DNA from: an uncultured bacterium
GTDB lineage: Bacteria; Fidelibacterota; Marinisomatia; Marinisomatales; Marinisomataceae
Length of the DNA stretch: 64,000 nt
Direction: 5' to 3'
NCBI GenBank assembly: GCA_943841495.1
Contig: CALSYL010000004.1
Span: 1-64,000, forward strand
The position numbers and the translations under genes were made by a program. The notes beneath the pieces are model-generated. The model did no database searches. It was not told the origin of the DNA and saw only the letters and a list, made by a program, of their open reading frames with translations. Of this stretch, positions 42,969 through 52,805 are shown in pieces. How positions within the stretch are numbered: position 1 is the stretch's first letter; each line of letters opens with the position of its first letter.

Positions 42969-44067
42969 AGAAAAAATATTTATTATTGCCGGGGAAGACT
43001 CTGGAGACTTGCACGGCGCTAATTTAATATCCACAATTAAAAAAATAAATCCTTCTGCTCATTTTTATGGCATAGGCGGCAACAGGATGCAAAAAGAAGG
43101 GTTGCATATCACTGAACACATACGCAACCTTAATATTATTGGTTTTTTTGAAGTTATAAGGCACTACAGACGCATTAAAAAAATTTTTGATGACACCCTA
43201 TTAGAAATAAAAAAAATTAAACCTGATAAAGTTATTCTTATAGATTATCCAGGATTTAATCTTAGAATGGCAAAAAAACTTTCTGCTCAGGACTTTGATA
43301 TTACTTACTTTATTCTTCCTCAGGTTTGGGCTTGGAAAGAATCTAGAAAAAAAATACTTCGAAACTGTTGTGATCGTCTCATAAGCATTATACCGTTTGA
43401 AAAAATTTGGTTTAAAAATAGGGGTATCGACGTGCATTATGCGGGACATCCCATATCAAGCATAAGTAATAAAAAGTATGATAAAGAGAAATTTCGACAT
43501 AAGCATAGCATCCCCGACGAAAATAAGATAATTGCCCTCCTTCCAGGCAGTAGAAAAGGAGAAATCCAAAGACATTGGAAGATTTTTTCCGACACTATCG
43601 ATAAAATTAGTTCTGTTAAAAAAAATATTACGTTTATTTTAATTGAAGGGCAAAATGTGAACATTGATTCGCCCTCAAACATAATTAAGATTAAAGCAAA
43701 TCAGTATGAAGCAATATACTCTGCTGATGCCGCAATTGTCTGTTCCGGAACAGCTACGCTAGAAACTGCAATGCTAAAATGTCCAATGATTGTTTGTTAT
43801 AAGTTGTCAGCCCCAACGTGGTTTTTGGCAAAATTAATGTCAAAAGTTAAATATTTATCCTTGGTAAACCTTATTTCCGGTAAAAAGATTGTGCCTGAAT
43901 TTCTTCAAAAAGATATGTCATCTAAAAACCTTTCAAGAGAAATTCTTTCTCTGATAGATGACCCAAAGAAAAAGCGTGCCCAACAGGACCATTATGTAAA
44001 ATTAATCAAAAAACTTAATGTTGAGGACAGCGCCTATCTTTCGGCTGCAAAATATATTTATGATTAA
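42961..44067 (+). CDS. lpxB: Lipid A disaccharide synthase
   Basis: Glycosyltransferase joining UDP-diacylglucosamine and lipid X into the lipid A disaccharide backbone, at the inner membrane. It has 368 residues. It opens KIFIIAGEDSGDLHGANLI, then has YGIGGNRMQKEG, the GF.E motif NIIGFFEVIRHY, IDYPGFNLRMAKK, PQVWAWKESRKK and the late LPGSRKGEIQRHW, with CSGTATLETAML near the end. It follows the frameshifted oxidoreductase with an 8-base overlap and overlaps the DUF374 gene by 8 bases. Confidence 0.96.
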   Translation: MTKEKIFIIAGEDSGDLHGANLISTIKKINPSAHFYGIGGNRMQKEGLHITEHIRNLNIIGFFEVIRHYRRIKKIFDDTLLEIKKIKPDKVILIDYPGFNLRMAKKLSAQDFDITYFILPQVWAWKESRKKILRNCCDRLISIIPFEKIWFKNRGIDVHYAGHPISSISNKKYDKEKFRHKHSIPDENKIIALLPGSRKGEIQRHWKIFSDTIDKISSVKKNITFILIEGQNVNIDSPSNIIKIKANQYEAIYSADAAIVCSGTATLETAMLKCPMIVCYKLSAPTWFLAKLMSKVKYLSLVNLISGKKIVPEFLQKDMSSKNLSREILSLIDDPKKKRAQQDHYVKLIKKLNVEDSAYLSAAKYIYD

Positions 44068-44680
44068 ATCTTTTTTAAAAAAACAAATTCTTTTTTTATT
44101 AATAGTTTTCCTTTATCGATTTAATAGAAAACTGGTGGTTGGAAAAGAAAACTTGGATTCTCTTGATTCTTTTATAGTTGTTACTTGGCACGGTAAGGTT
44201 TTGGGCTTAATGGAATATCTTAAAAAAAAGAAATATTATGCCTTGGTTAGCCAAAGTCGTGACGGAGATTTAATTGTTGATGTTGCTAAAAAATTTGGGT
44301 ACAGGTTTTTTAGGGGGTCTAGTAGTCGAGGTGGTCGTTCAGCTCTAGATAGTATGAACAATTTTTTTGCAGATCGAAAATCGGCAAAAATTGTTATAAC
44401 TCCTGATGGTCCAACTGGACCAGAACACAAAGCAAAGCCTGGTGCTTTTTTATTGTCTCAACAGTCTGGTCGTCCAATTGTTCCTATAGTCGTGGACGTA
44501 AAAAATAGCTGGAAGTTTAAAAACTGGCACACTTTTTACCTGAGCAAACCTTTCTCAAAAATGAAAATCGCTATCGGCAAACCATTATATTTTGGTAAGG
44601 GTGACACTGTTGAATCGGGTACTAAAAAAATTGAAGCAAAATTAAAAGAAATCGACAAAATAGCTAGTAATCATGAATAA
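44060..44680 (+). CDS. DUF374 lysophospholipid acyltransferase family protein
   Basis: A 206-residue LPLAT-fold protein of the DUF374 family, found in LPS gene clusters and probably an acyltransferase acting on lipid A or a related lipid. The signature blocks are TWHGKVLGLM (histidine-containing catalytic motif), SQSRDGDLIVDVAKKFGYRF, RGSSSRGGRSALDSM, and ITPDGPTGPEHKAKPGAFLL. An N-terminal hydrophobic segment (about 7-22) anchors it. The ATG at 44060 overlaps lpxB by 8 bases; an earlier start at 44018 lies inside lpxB and adds non-homologous residues. It overlaps lpxK by 8 bases. Confidence 0.85.
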   Translation: MIKSFLKKQILFLLIVFLYRFNRKLVVGKENLDSLDSFIVVTWHGKVLGLMEYLKKKKYYALVSQSRDGDLIVDVAKKFGYRFFRGSSSRGGRSALDSMNNFFADRKSAKIVITPDGPTGPEHKAKPGAFLLSQQSGRPIVPIVVDVKNSWKFKNWHTFYLSKPFSKMKIAIGKPLYFGKGDTVESGTKKIEAKLKEIDKIASNHE

Positions 44681-45701
44681 GATACATATCATATTAAACA
44701 ACAAGCTGTTGACTGCTATTGCTTCTGCTTTTCTTTTTTTGTTTCCACTTCACGTAGTTTTTATTTTTTTCAAAAACCTTTTTTATGATTTGGGTCTAAT
44801 TAAAGCTACCAAGATAAACTCTAGGGTTGTCAGCATTGGTAATGTTTTACTTGGTGGTACCGGCAAAACTCCTACAACAATAGCCATTGCTAATTTTTTA
44901 CAAAAAAATGGCTTTACTGTTGGGATTGTTACTCGCGGACATGGTAGAAAAAACGAATCTAATAGCTTTTTGCTTAAAGATCATCATTGGAGTGAGTGTG
45001 GCGATGAAGTGATAATACTTAAAAATAATTTACAACCCAACATTCCAATCTATGTTTCTAGAAACAAAGTTTTTGCTGCCCAACAACTATCTAATCTTGG
45101 TTGTAATGTTATTTTATTAGATGACGGATTTCAACATCGAAAAATCTATAGAGATATTGATATTGTTTTAATTGGACCTGAAAATTATGTAAAAAAGAAT
45201 CAGCTTATTTATCCTTATGGCTTATTAAGAGAGCCTTTTTCCTCTTTGAAAAGAGCTGACATTACAATTTCAACTAAAAGAAATTTAATTCCCTATGAAA
45301 ATTCCATACAAACTGATCATAGATTGGATCTTGAAGTTAAAAAAGAGGTTTTGTCATCTGGTCAGGCTAGATCAATCCACGACTTCTCAAACAAATCTGG
45401 CATTCTTGCGCTGTGCTCCATCGGCGACCCCAAGAGTTTTGAAAAAACATTAAAAAATATAAAAATTTTAGCGGACAGAAGTATGTTTTTCCCGGATCAT
45501 TGGCCCTTTTCAAAAAAAGATATTGATAAAATTAATCAAACATTAACACGCGACAATTTAAATACCATTGTTTGTACAGAGAAAGACTATGTAAAACTTT
45601 ATGAGTTTAGAAACCTGCTTAAAGCAGATATAAATGCGATTGTTTTAAAACATGATTTAAATCAAGATATCAAAGCAGACATTTTAGGTCGATTGGTCTA
45701 A
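44673..45701 (+). CDS. lpxK: Tetraacyldisaccharide 4'-kinase
   Basis: Phosphorylates the 4' position of the lipid A disaccharide at the inner membrane. It has 342 residues. An N-terminal membrane-associated segment (about 8-35) precedes the P-loop, GNVLLGGTGKTPTTIAIA. Further motifs are GIVTRGHGRK, the GDEVIILKNN segment, VILLDDGFQHRKIYRDIDIV (DDGFQH), and the C-terminal STK-like CTEKDYVKL. It ends the lpxB-DUF374-lpxK run; waaA, often placed in this cluster, is absent. Confidence 0.95.
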   Translation: MNKIHIILNNKLLTAIASAFLFLFPLHVVFIFFKNLFYDLGLIKATKINSRVVSIGNVLLGGTGKTPTTIAIANFLQKNGFTVGIVTRGHGRKNESNSFLLKDHHWSECGDEVIILKNNLQPNIPIYVSRNKVFAAQQLSNLGCNVILLDDGFQHRKIYRDIDIVLIGPENYVKKNQLIYPYGLLREPFSSLKRADITISTKRNLIPYENSIQTDHRLDLEVKKEVLSSGQARSIHDFSNKSGILALCSIGDPKSFEKTLKNIKILADRSMFFPDHWPFSKKDIDKINQTLTRDNLNTIVCTEKDYVKLYEFRNLLKADINAIVLKHDLNQDIKADILGRLV

Positions 45702-45712
45702 AATTTACACCA

Positions 45713-45741
45713 TTGACATTGGATTTTTAATAAGCTAAGTT
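45713..45741 (+). promoter_or_regulatory. Possible promoter before exbB
   Basis: TTGACA at 45713-45718, a perfect -35 hexamer, is followed after 17 bases by TAAGTT at 45736-45741, a weak -10. It lies in the 71-base gap between lpxK and exbB and could start the exbB-exbD-exbD-tonB unit. The -10 matches poorly, so support is modest. Confidence 0.35.
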
Positions 45742-45760
45742 TTTGAACATTTAACACATT

Positions 45761-45766
45761 AGGAGG
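45761..45766 (+). promoter_or_regulatory. Strong ribosome binding site of exbB
   Basis: AGGAGG, a perfect Shine-Dalgarno core, lies 6 bases before the exbB ATG at 45773. Most genes in this window have weaker sites, so this predicts high translation of ExbB. Confidence 0.7.
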
Positions 45767-45772
45767 ATTTAA

Positions 45773-46378
45773 ATGGTAGAATTATTTTTAGAAGGTGGGC
45801 CTTTCATGTGGCCTATTTTAATTTTATTACTTGCGGGGCTTGGCCTTGTTGGTGAAAGAGCTTACTCGCTTAATCAGTCTAAGGTTGACTCTGATGGATT
45901 TATGGACGCTTTAAGAGGCGCTTTAAAATCTGGCGGTGCCAAAAAAGCTTCTGGTGTTTGTGATGGACATGATGGTCCTGTTGCAAACATTTGTCAAGCA
46001 GGTTTAGCTAAAGTTGGTAAAGGACCTGATCAAATTGAAAAAGCGATTGAAAATGCTGGGTCTTTAGAAATGGCATTTTTAGAAAAAAATATGGGCTGGT
46101 TAACAGCTATTATAGCCATTGCTCCGATGATGGGCTTTACTGGAACAGTTGCTGGTATGATTTTCGCATTTGATGCTATTGCTGCGGCAAATGATATTTC
46201 TCCGGCTGTTGTTGCGGTTGGTATTTCACAAGCGCTTCTAACTACGGCTTTTGGATTAATTGTTGCTATGATCATTCAAATTGCTCAAAATCTTTTTTCT
46301 TCTATGATTGACGGAATGGTTTTAGACATGGAAGAAAGATCAATTGAAATCACTGATTTATTAAGAGATTCTAAGTAA
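45773..46378 (+). CDS. exbB: MotA/TolQ/ExbB proton channel family protein
   Basis: Inner-membrane proton-channel subunit powering TonB-dependent uptake. It has 201 residues: one N-terminal helix (about 7-28, GGPFMWPILILLLAGLGLVG), a cytoplasmic loop, then two helices with the conserved APMMGFTGTVAGMIFAFDAI motif and GISQALLTTAFGLIVAMI. Two ExbD-type genes and tonB follow immediately, so ExbB rather than TolQ is the better name. It begins a new unit after a 71-base gap with a perfect ribosome site. Confidence 0.92.
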   Translation: MVELFLEGGPFMWPILILLLAGLGLVGERAYSLNQSKVDSDGFMDALRGALKSGGAKKASGVCDGHDGPVANICQAGLAKVGKGPDQIEKAIENAGSLEMAFLEKNMGWLTAIIAIAPMMGFTGTVAGMIFAFDAIAAANDISPAVVAVGISQALLTTAFGLIVAMIIQIAQNLFSSMIDGMVLDMEERSIEITDLLRDSK

Positions 46379-46381
46379 CAC

Positions 46382-46780
46382 ATGGCTCTTAGAGAAAGAA
46401 AAGCCCGTGTTGGTGCTATCCCTGAAGGAGGAATGGCAGATATAGCATTCCTTTTGCTGGTATTCTTTTTGGTAACCACCACTATTGACATGGATAAAGG
46501 TTTGGGTATTATTCTTCCAGCCGAGGGTCAAGAGTTAGAGATTAACAAAAAAAATATTCTAAATTGCTTAATCAGCGCATCTGGCAATGTTTTGCTTGGC
46601 GGCGAACCAGTAGCCATGAAAGATTTAAGCAGAAGAGTTAAAGAAGAAATTCGCGCAAACGATAAGCTAATTATTTCAGTAAAGGCTCACGAAAAATCTG
46701 AGTATGATGTTTATGTTGAGGTTTTAGATCAACTCAAACTTGCTAATGCTACAAGAATATCAATTGCGGAGACAGAATAA
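46382..46780 (+). CDS. ExbD/TolR family protein (first copy)
   Basis: A 132-residue single-pass inner-membrane protein with a periplasmic domain, partner of ExbB. The short N-terminal cytoplasmic part leads into GGMADIAFLLLVFFLVTT, where the membrane aspartate essential for proton-driven rotation is in MADIAF. The periplasmic part is about 85 residues. Start is 3 bases after exbB; its stop overlaps the start of the second ExbD in a one-base TAATG. Two different ExbD copies in tandem (only loosely similar) are common in the FCB group. Confidence 0.9.
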   Translation: MALRERKARVGAIPEGGMADIAFLLLVFFLVTTTIDMDKGLGIILPAEGQELEINKKNILNCLISASGNVLLGGEPVAMKDLSRRVKEEIRANDKLIISVKAHEKSEYDVYVEVLDQLKLANATRISIAETE

Positions 46781-47193
46781 TGAAGTTTAGAAGAAAATCG
46801 GCAGTAGAATCAAAAATATCAACATCCTCCATGCCTGATATTATTTTTATGCTTCTTATATTTTTTATGGTTACGACCGTGCTTAGAGAATTTTCTGGTC
46901 TTCCCGTTTCTCTTCCTAGAGCAGAAAGAATTGAAAAGCTAGAGTCTAAAAGACATACTTCAGATATTTGGGTATCAAAAGACGGGTTAATCTCTATTGA
47001 AGACAAGCTATATAATAATAATGATGTTCGTCATATAATGTATGAAAAAAGAGCGTCAAATCCTCAGCTAACGGTTTCTTTAAAAGCAGACCAGGCGGCG
47101 AGAATGGAAACAATTTCAGACATTCATAATGAACTTAGAAAAGCAGACGCTTTAAAGCTTAACTATTCTACAAAAGTAAAGGCTCCTAATTAA
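46780..47193 (+). CDS. ExbD/TolR family protein (second copy)
   Basis: A 137-residue second ExbD-like protein. The membrane helix is in SMPDIIFMLLIFFMVTT, with the key aspartate in MPDIIF. The periplasmic domain ends with RMETISDIHNELRKADALKL. It overlaps the first copy by one base, and tonB begins 2 bases after it. Heteromeric ExbD use has been seen in some bacteria; that both copies join one complex here is an inference. Confidence 0.9.
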   Translation: MKFRRKSAVESKISTSSMPDIIFMLLIFFMVTTVLREFSGLPVSLPRAERIEKLESKRHTSDIWVSKDGLISIEDKLYNNNDVRHIMYEKRASNPQLTVSLKADQAARMETISDIHNELRKADALKLNYSTKVKAPN

Positions 47194-47195
47194 AA

Positions 47196-47888
47196 ATGGA
47201 TGAACTAAAAAAACTACTCGAACGCTTTAGCCCCTTCTCTTTTATTGTAGACTTCTTTTTAAAAAGAGCAAGGCTTGTTGAAAATACATTGAAAGAAAAA
47301 TATTCAACGGTATTAAGGGTTGGTTTTTTATTTGCTTCTTTTGTTTTGTTGGTTGGTTTTTATTCGCTGCAACGATTCGAAAATGATATTGAAATAGAAA
47401 CTGAGAGTCAAATAATTATTGAAAATATTGAGATTCCTGAAACTCAACAATTTGAAACTCCTCCTCCCCCTGCAAGACCTTCAGTTCCTGTAGAATCAGA
47501 GGACGATGACCTAGCTGATGACTTAACTATTGAAGAAACAGATTTAGACAATTTTGATGCTTGGGATGCGCCACCGCCTCCCCCTTCTGGTCCACAAGTA
47601 AAATTTATTCCATACGACGATCCGCCAAGGCCCCTGTTTCCAATTCGTCCGGTATATCCAGACATTGCACAAGAAGCAGGTATTGAAGGTCAAGTGCTAG
47701 TTCAATGCTTTATTGATAAAACAGGTAAAGTAAAAGAAACGATTGTCCTTAAGGGAATTCCAAACACAGGCCTTGATGAGGCCGCTGTTGATGCTCTAAG
47801 AAAAACTAGGTTTAGACCAGCAAAACAACGCGAAACTAAGGTTGGTGTTTGGATTACTATACCTATCAACTTCAAACTTCAAAACTAG
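47196..47888 (+). CDS. tonB: TonB family energy-transducing protein
   Basis: A 230-residue TonB protein that spans the periplasm and contacts outer-membrane receptors. A cytoplasmic N-terminus (about 1-40) precedes a membrane helix (about 45-65, VGFLFASFVLLVGFYSL). Next comes a proline- and acid-rich linker (PPPPARPSVP; APPPPPSGP), then the TonB C-terminal domain (about 150-230) with RPVYPDIAQEAGIEGQVLVQ and FRPAKQRETKVGVWITIPI. The N-terminal cytoplasmic stretch is longer than usual. The receptor genes are not in this window. Confidence 0.92.
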   Translation: MDELKKLLERFSPFSFIVDFFLKRARLVENTLKEKYSTVLRVGFLFASFVLLVGFYSLQRFENDIEIETESQIIIENIEIPETQQFETPPPPARPSVPVESEDDDLADDLTIEETDLDNFDAWDAPPPPPSGPQVKFIPYDDPPRPLFPIRPVYPDIAQEAGIEGQVLVQCFIDKTGKVKETIVLKGIPNTGLDEAAVDALRKTRFRPAKQRETKVGVWITIPINFKLQN

Positions 47889-47903
47889 TTCTGTCTTCAC
47901 TAT

Positions 47904-48230
47904 ATGTTCTTTGAAATTACCATAGTTGGTTTTATCAGCCTACTCATCCTTTTAATTGCTAGGTCGCTCAACAAAAACAATGCCAAATTTATATTGGCTG
48001 GGTATAACACAATGTCAGAAGAAGAAAGATTAAAATATGATATTGGTCTTGTTGTTAGTCTAGCTAAAAAATTTTTATATTCCTTAGCAGTCATCCCCTT
48101 TGTGTGTTTTGTTTTTTTTTATCTTTTTTTTGACGTGATAAAAGCAGCTGTTGTTTACTCTGCTGTTATTCTTTTAATGATAATAAAATTTATAGTGTCT
48201 TCGAAAACACTTAAATCTTTGACTTTATAA
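47904..48230 (+). CDS. DUF3784-like membrane protein
   Basis: A 108-residue protein with three hydrophobic segments (about residues 3-20, 50-70 and 75-92). Between the first two is the stretch [20 protein letters not shown], which matches the DUF3784 family motif (AGYNTMSxEExxxYD). Family function is unknown; members are small integral membrane proteins. It starts 15 bases after tonB and may share its transcript. The 3' end overlaps the convergent sdhB by 20 bases. Confidence 0.75.
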   Translation: MFFEITIVGFISLLILLIARSLNKNNAKFILAGYNTMSEEERLKYDIGLVVSLAKKFLYSLAVIPFVCFVFFYLFFDVIKAAVVYSAVILLMIIKFIVSSKTLKSLTL

Positions 48231-48948
48231 ACTCTCTATTAAGCCTTGCTATATTTGTCTGCCCAATTTCTTTAGGACACTCAGCTGAGCATGCTCCAGT
48301 ATTAGTGCAGGCACCAAAACCTTCTTCATCCATTGTTGCTACCATATTAACCACTCTTTCTTTTCCTTCTTTTTCTCCCTGCGGTAACAAGGCAAGGTGA
48401 GAAACTTTTGCTGCTGTGAACAGCATGGCTGATGAATTTTTACATGCTGCTACACAAGCTCCGCAACCAATACAGGCTGAAGATAAAAATGCTTCATCTG
48501 CGTCTTCTTTTGTGACAGGAATACTGTTTGCTTCGAGCACGTCTCCGGTGTCAACTGCAACATATCCTCCAGATGAGATGATGCGATCAAACGCTTTTCT
48601 GTCTACTGATAAATCTTTAATAACAGGAAATGCCTCTGCCCTGAAGGGTTCTAGCAAAATATTATCTTCGTTGTTAAAAGCTCTCATGTGAAGCTGGCAA
48701 ACCGTTGTTGCTTTTTGTGGACCATGCGGCCTTCCATTTATCATAAAACCGCAAGAGCCGCATATACCCTCCCTGCAGTCGTGATCGAAGGCAACTGGAT
48801 CTTTTTTTTCTTTAACTAGCTTAATGTTTAGTATGTCAAGCATCTCCAGGAAGGAGATGTTTGGGTCTATATTTTCTAATCTATAAGAACGCAATCCTCC
48901 GTCTTGATGGTCTGATTTTTGTCTCCATATTTTAAGATTAATATTCAT
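48211..48948 (-). CDS. sdhB: Succinate dehydrogenase/fumarate reductase iron-sulfur subunit
   Basis: Electron-transfer subunit of complex II. It has 245 residues. The [2Fe-2S] domain has [15 protein letters not shown] and a following VCQLHM. The [4Fe-4S]/[3Fe-4S] domain has [19 protein letters not shown] and [15 protein letters not shown]. It is the last gene of sdhC-sdhA-sdhB, adjoining sdhA by one base. The gene order and the subunit lengths match the FCB-type enzymes with a single-chain cytochrome b. Confidence 0.94.
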   Translation of the reverse strand: MNINLKIWRQKSDHQDGGLRSYRLENIDPNISFLEMLDILNIKLVKEKKDPVAFDHDCREGICGSCGFMINGRPHGPQKATTVCQLHMRAFNNEDNILLEPFRAEAFPVIKDLSVDRKAFDRIISSGGYVAVDTGDVLEANSIPVTKEDADEAFLSSACIGCGACVAACKNSSAMLFTAAKVSHLALLPQGEKEGKERVVNMVATMDEEGFGACTNTGACSAECPKEIGQTNIARLNREFIKSKI

Positions 48949-50870
48949 TATTTATAGCTTCTTGTTTTTAACTTTACGTTTTTATATTGTAATTCTTCCT
49001 TAAAAAGCTTTGGGCTTTCCTCTTCAGAGTATTTCCATGCAGCTACATATTTAAAGTCTGTGTCGTTTCTTTTGGCTTCATTTTCCTCTGTTTGGTATTC
49101 TTCTCTAAAATGCGCCCCACAAGACTCATTCCTGTCTAGCGCATCATATGCCATTAGCTCTGCAAGCTCTATAAAGTCTTTAATTCTTAGGGCTTTTTCT
49201 AGCTCCTGGTTAACATCTTTGTCATCTCCGGGAATAGATATTTGACTCCAAAACTTTTGTTTTACTTTTGGAATTTCTTCGAGCGCGCTTTTGAGGCCTT
49301 TTCTGTTTCTTGCCATTCCTATTTTGTCCCACACAATCTTGCCAAGCTCTCTATGAACCTCATCAACAGCCAAGCTTCCATCTACTTTCATCAACTTAGA
49401 AATCTCTTCCTCTGTTTTCTTTTTCGCTTCTATAAATTCTGGAAAACTAGTTATATCTTTTTCTAGCGGTTTTTCTTTAGCCAAATAATCCATTGTTGTG
49501 TGCGGAACAACAAAATATCCATCTGCTAACCCCTGCATCAGGGCGCTTGCTCCAAGCCTATTTGCTCCATGGTCAGAAAAATTACTTTCTCCTATTGAAA
49601 AAAGGCCATTAATTGTTGTCATAAGATTATAATCTACCCACAAACCTCCCATTGTATAATGAACTGCTGGATATATCTTCATCGGTGTTTTGTATGGATT
49701 TTCATCTGTTATGTTTTGATACATATCAAAAAGATTTCCATATTTTTCTCTAATAAATTCTTCACCCTTTTTTTCAATGGCTCTTTGAAAGTCTAAATAT
49801 ACTGCGTATCCTGTGGGTCCAACCCCTCTTCCTTCATCGCAGACCTCTTTTGCTCTCCTGCTTGCAACGTCTCGTGGAACAAGGTTCCCAAAAGCTGGGT
49901 AAATTCTCTCTAAATAATAGTCTCTTTCTTCTTCTGGTATATCTGCAGCTTTTCTTTGGTCGTTCTTCTTTTTTGGTACCCAAACCCTTCCATCATTCCT
50001 TAAGCTTTCGCTCATTAGTGTTAATTTTGACTGAAAATCGTTTTTTACTGGAATGCAAGTTGGGTGAATTTGTGTAAAGCTTGGGTTTGCAAATAGGGCT
50101 CCTTTCCTGTGTGCCCTCCAATTTGCGGTAACGTTGCTTGCCATTGCATTGGTTGACAAATAATAGACGTTGGAATATCCACCTGTTGCTAAAATCACAA
50201 CATCTGCGCTGTGTGTCGAAATTTTTCCACTAATTAAATCTCTTGTTACAATGCCTTTTGCCTTTCCGTTTACAAGAACTACATCTAACATGTCGTGTCT
50301 TGAATAAAATTTCACTTTTTTCTTTTCCATTTGTCTGCTTAGGGCAGAATAGGCCCCCAACAAGAGTTGTTGTCCTGTTTGCCCTCTTGCATAAAATGTT
50401 CTAGAAACTTGAACCCCACCAAAAGATCTGTTGTCAAGCAAGCCTCCATACTCTCTAGCAAATGGTACGCCCTGTGCTACGCATTGATCAATAATGTTCT
50501 TGCTTATTTCTGCTAACCTATAAACATTGTCCTCTCTTGATCTAAAGTCTCCGCCTTTGATTGTATCATAAAACAGTCTCATTACACTATCGCCGTCACT
50601 CTTATAGTTTTTCGCAGCATTAATTCCTCCCTGAGCTGCAATACTGTGTGCCCTTCTTGGAGATTCGTGAAATGAAAATGCGTGTACATTAAAACCTTTT
50701 TCAGCCAAGGTTGCTGAGGCTGAGGCCCCTGCTAGACCAGTCCCTATTACTATAACTTTGTATTTGTTAGCTTCTTCTGGTGAAAGCTTTTTTAGTGAAC
50801 TTTTGTAGTCTTCCCACTTTGTATACAGATCTCCATCTGGGGCTTTAGAAAATAAATTGAAGTCTGTCAT
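48948..50870 (-). CDS. sdhA: Succinate dehydrogenase flavoprotein subunit
   Basis: FAD-bearing catalytic subunit that oxidises succinate (or reduces fumarate). It has 640 residues, the long FCB-type form. FAD-binding [17 protein letters not shown] is followed by the FAD-attachment histidine motif [37 protein letters not shown], and the substrate/catalytic motifs [15 protein letters not shown] (arginine) and GGLWVDYN. The ATG at 50870 begins the conserved N-terminus and overlaps the sdhC stop in ATGA; the open frame to 50936 adds 22 residues inside sdhC and is rejected. Confidence 0.95.
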   Translation of the reverse strand: MTDFNLFSKAPDGDLYTKWEDYKSSLKKLSPEEANKYKVIVIGTGLAGASASATLAEKGFNVHAFSFHESPRRAHSIAAQGGINAAKNYKSDGDSVMRLFYDTIKGGDFRSREDNVYRLAEISKNIIDQCVAQGVPFAREYGGLLDNRSFGGVQVSRTFYARGQTGQQLLLGAYSALSRQMEKKKVKFYSRHDMLDVVLVNGKAKGIVTRDLISGKISTHSADVVILATGGYSNVYYLSTNAMASNVTANWRAHRKGALFANPSFTQIHPTCIPVKNDFQSKLTLMSESLRNDGRVWVPKKKNDQRKAADIPEEERDYYLERIYPAFGNLVPRDVASRRAKEVCDEGRGVGPTGYAVYLDFQRAIEKKGEEFIREKYGNLFDMYQNITDENPYKTPMKIYPAVHYTMGGLWVDYNLMTTINGLFSIGESNFSDHGANRLGASALMQGLADGYFVVPHTTMDYLAKEKPLEKDITSFPEFIEAKKKTEEEISKLMKVDGSLAVDEVHRELGKIVWDKIGMARNRKGLKSALEEIPKVKQKFWSQISIPGDDKDVNQELEKALRIKDFIELAELMAYDALDRNESCGAHFREEYQTEENEAKRNDTDFKYVAAWKYSEEESPKLFKEELQYKNVKLKTRSYK

Positions 50871-51526
50871 ATTACTCTCACAAGAAACCCAAACCATACT
50901 GGAATTGATATAAATCCTAAAGGTATCCAAAACCAAAAAATAGCAGCAATATTGTTGTATGTTTTTTCATACTTAGTACCAACAATGCCCAGTGTTTGAC
51001 CCGCCGATGCTATGCCGTGTTTTAAGTGGTAGCCCAGTAGCGCGATAGCTATGATATAGAAAATTGAAACCAAAGGACTCCCAAATCCTACAGAGCTTTC
51101 TGTTACAACATAATAATAGCTCATTCCTCTCATGTCAAAATTAAATTTATACCAGAAAGTTGACCAATGTGTTGCTAAAAAGATAAAAACAATACTTCCA
51201 GTAAAGGCCGCATACTTGGCGGCTCCTGAGGTATTTTCTTTGCTATAAGAACTAATAATTTTTTTTGCTTTTCTGTTTTTAAGCCACAAAAGGATTCCGC
51301 TATATGCATGACTAAAAACAAAAAGTACTAGAAAAAACTCCGCTATTCTTATTAAAAATCCAAGCTTGTGTAGCTTTTCCACATACCCATTAAACGCCGC
51401 CTCGCCAACAAAAAGGAAGAGGTTTCCAAATAAATGGAAGGCCATAAAAAGAGACAATGATAGGCCCGTGATGGCCATTAAAATTTTTCTCCCCACTGAA
51501 GACGTTAATAGTTTTATTATAGACAT
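50867..51526 (-). CDS. sdhC: Succinate dehydrogenase cytochrome b subunit
   Basis: Membrane anchor of complex II. It has 219 residues with five hydrophobic segments, the single-chain b558 form rather than the SdhC plus SdhD pair. Heme-ligand candidates are the histidines in [35 protein letters not shown] and [11 protein letters not shown], consistent with two hemes. The first segment, [20 protein letters not shown], is characteristic. It overlaps sdhA by 4 bases. No SdhD is present or needed. Confidence 0.93.
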   Translation of the reverse strand: MSIIKLLTSSVGRKILMAITGLSLSLFMAFHLFGNLFLFVGEAAFNGYVEKLHKLGFLIRIAEFFLVLFVFSHAYSGILLWLKNRKAKKIISSYSKENTSGAAKYAAFTGSIVFIFLATHWSTFWYKFNFDMRGMSYYYVVTESSVGFGSPLVSIFYIIAIALLGYHLKHGIASAGQTLGIVGTKYEKTYNNIAAIFWFWIPLGFISIPVWFGFLVRVI

Positions 51527-51619
51527 AATTTGGTGATGTTTATTTTAAAACGCATTTATATAAATATAAAGATAAATTGCTTTTTAAAAGCTATTTCAAT
51601 CGTGCTTGTGCTTCAAAAA

Positions 51620-52741
51620 TTAAAAAGAGAACTCGCTTAACTTGGGAACCTGTTTTTTCACCTCTGCTAGGCTGCCTTTATATGTTTTTTTATTAAACAC
51701 GACCACCCACTCTCCAGAAGGATTTCCATCTGTAAAGCTTCCTTTAATAGTAGGGTTTTGTCTTGGTGCAACGTAGTTCCATTGTCCATTTTTTTGGTTA
51801 TTGCTGTACGTGCCTTTTCCAAAAAACCTTGATCCAAAATCAATGTCTGGCCCCTCGGTCCACTCACCCTCTTTTATATCCGAAACGAACGTTCCTTCTC
51901 CAATTCTTCTGCCATTTTTTGCATATAAAGACCAAAGACCTTCTTTTTTACCAAACTGGTATGCTCCGCTCTGAGACCTTTCTAGTGATCCTTCTTGTGC
52001 TGTATAATACTCTTGCCATTCTCCTGTTTTGGTGCCTTCTTTATATTTACCCTTTCCTCTAATTTCTGCATAAGGAGATAGGTTGTGAAATTCTCCATCT
52101 AGGATGCCATTTTCATAGTTTTCTTGCCACCCCTTATCTTCGCCCTCTTTATACCAAACCCACTTACCTATCTTTTTGCCTTGATCGTACTCTCCTTCGC
52201 TAACTAAAACCTCTTGTGCGTCCCAGCTTTTCCACAATCCTTGTCGTTGCCAGTTTTTATAGTCTCCTGCCCTTACAACTACTAGGGTGTTAGGATCCCA
52301 CTCTCTCCATCTTCCCTCTCCATCTTCAAAAACTATTTCTCCTGTTTTTCTGAGTCTATTTTCGGCATCTCTACTCCATTGGGTCCAAGTTCCAATCGGT
52401 TTTCCATTTTCATATTTTATATACTCTAGTCGCTTGTTGTTGTCCATTGGTCCTGGAAAAACATAAGTAATTTGCTCTCCTTCGGGCGCACCTTTAATAT
52501 AGTTGGCTTTCCTTCTAGTTCCATTTTTATAGTCGATTTCAATCCACGGACCATCTTTTATTCCCTTTTTATATGTTCCTAATTTCTCACCATATTTATC
52601 TAGAACATCCCCAGAAAAAAGCTTTTCCGTTCCGGCCACATAGGCCAAGTCGTTGTCTCCAATTTTAATTTCATCTTCATAAATTTCTCCAGAACATGAA
52701 ATAAATAATGCCGTAATAAATAATATAAATGTTTTTTTCAT
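51620..52741 (-). CDS. MORN-repeat-like (YwqK-type) lipoprotein
   Basis: A 373-residue exported lipoprotein: MKKTFILFITALFISCSG carries a lipobox-like cysteine near residue 16. The rest is a chain of about ten repeats of roughly 23-30 residues following the YwqK/MORN pattern, for example KYKEGTKTGEWQEYY, GEYDQGKKIGKWVWYKEG and GKKEGLWSLYAKNGR. Such repeats form extended beta sheets; the molecular role of surface-exposed versions is unknown. It stands alone, 93 bases from sdhC and divergent from ppdK. Confidence 0.8.
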   Translation of the reverse strand: MKKTFILFITALFISCSGEIYEDEIKIGDNDLAYVAGTEKLFSGDVLDKYGEKLGTYKKGIKDGPWIEIDYKNGTRRKANYIKGAPEGEQITYVFPGPMDNNKRLEYIKYENGKPIGTWTQWSRDAENRLRKTGEIVFEDGEGRWREWDPNTLVVVRAGDYKNWQRQGLWKSWDAQEVLVSEGEYDQGKKIGKWVWYKEGEDKGWQENYENGILDGEFHNLSPYAEIRGKGKYKEGTKTGEWQEYYTAQEGSLERSQSGAYQFGKKEGLWSLYAKNGRRIGEGTFVSDIKEGEWTEGPDIDFGSRFFGKGTYSNNQKNGQWNYVAPRQNPTIKGSFTDGNPSGEWVVVFNKKTYKGSLAEVKKQVPKLSEFSF

Positions 52742-52805
52742 TGTCTCTCCTTAAGTTTATTTGGGCCGTAAAGGTTTTTTATAAATTCAATTAAATGTAT
52801 TCATA

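Noticed and set aside
51579-51591. Inverted repeat GCTTTTTAAAAGC near sdhC as a terminator
   Set aside because: It is only 13 bases with a one-base centre, so it cannot form a stable hairpin, and it lies upstream of sdhC, not at an operon end.
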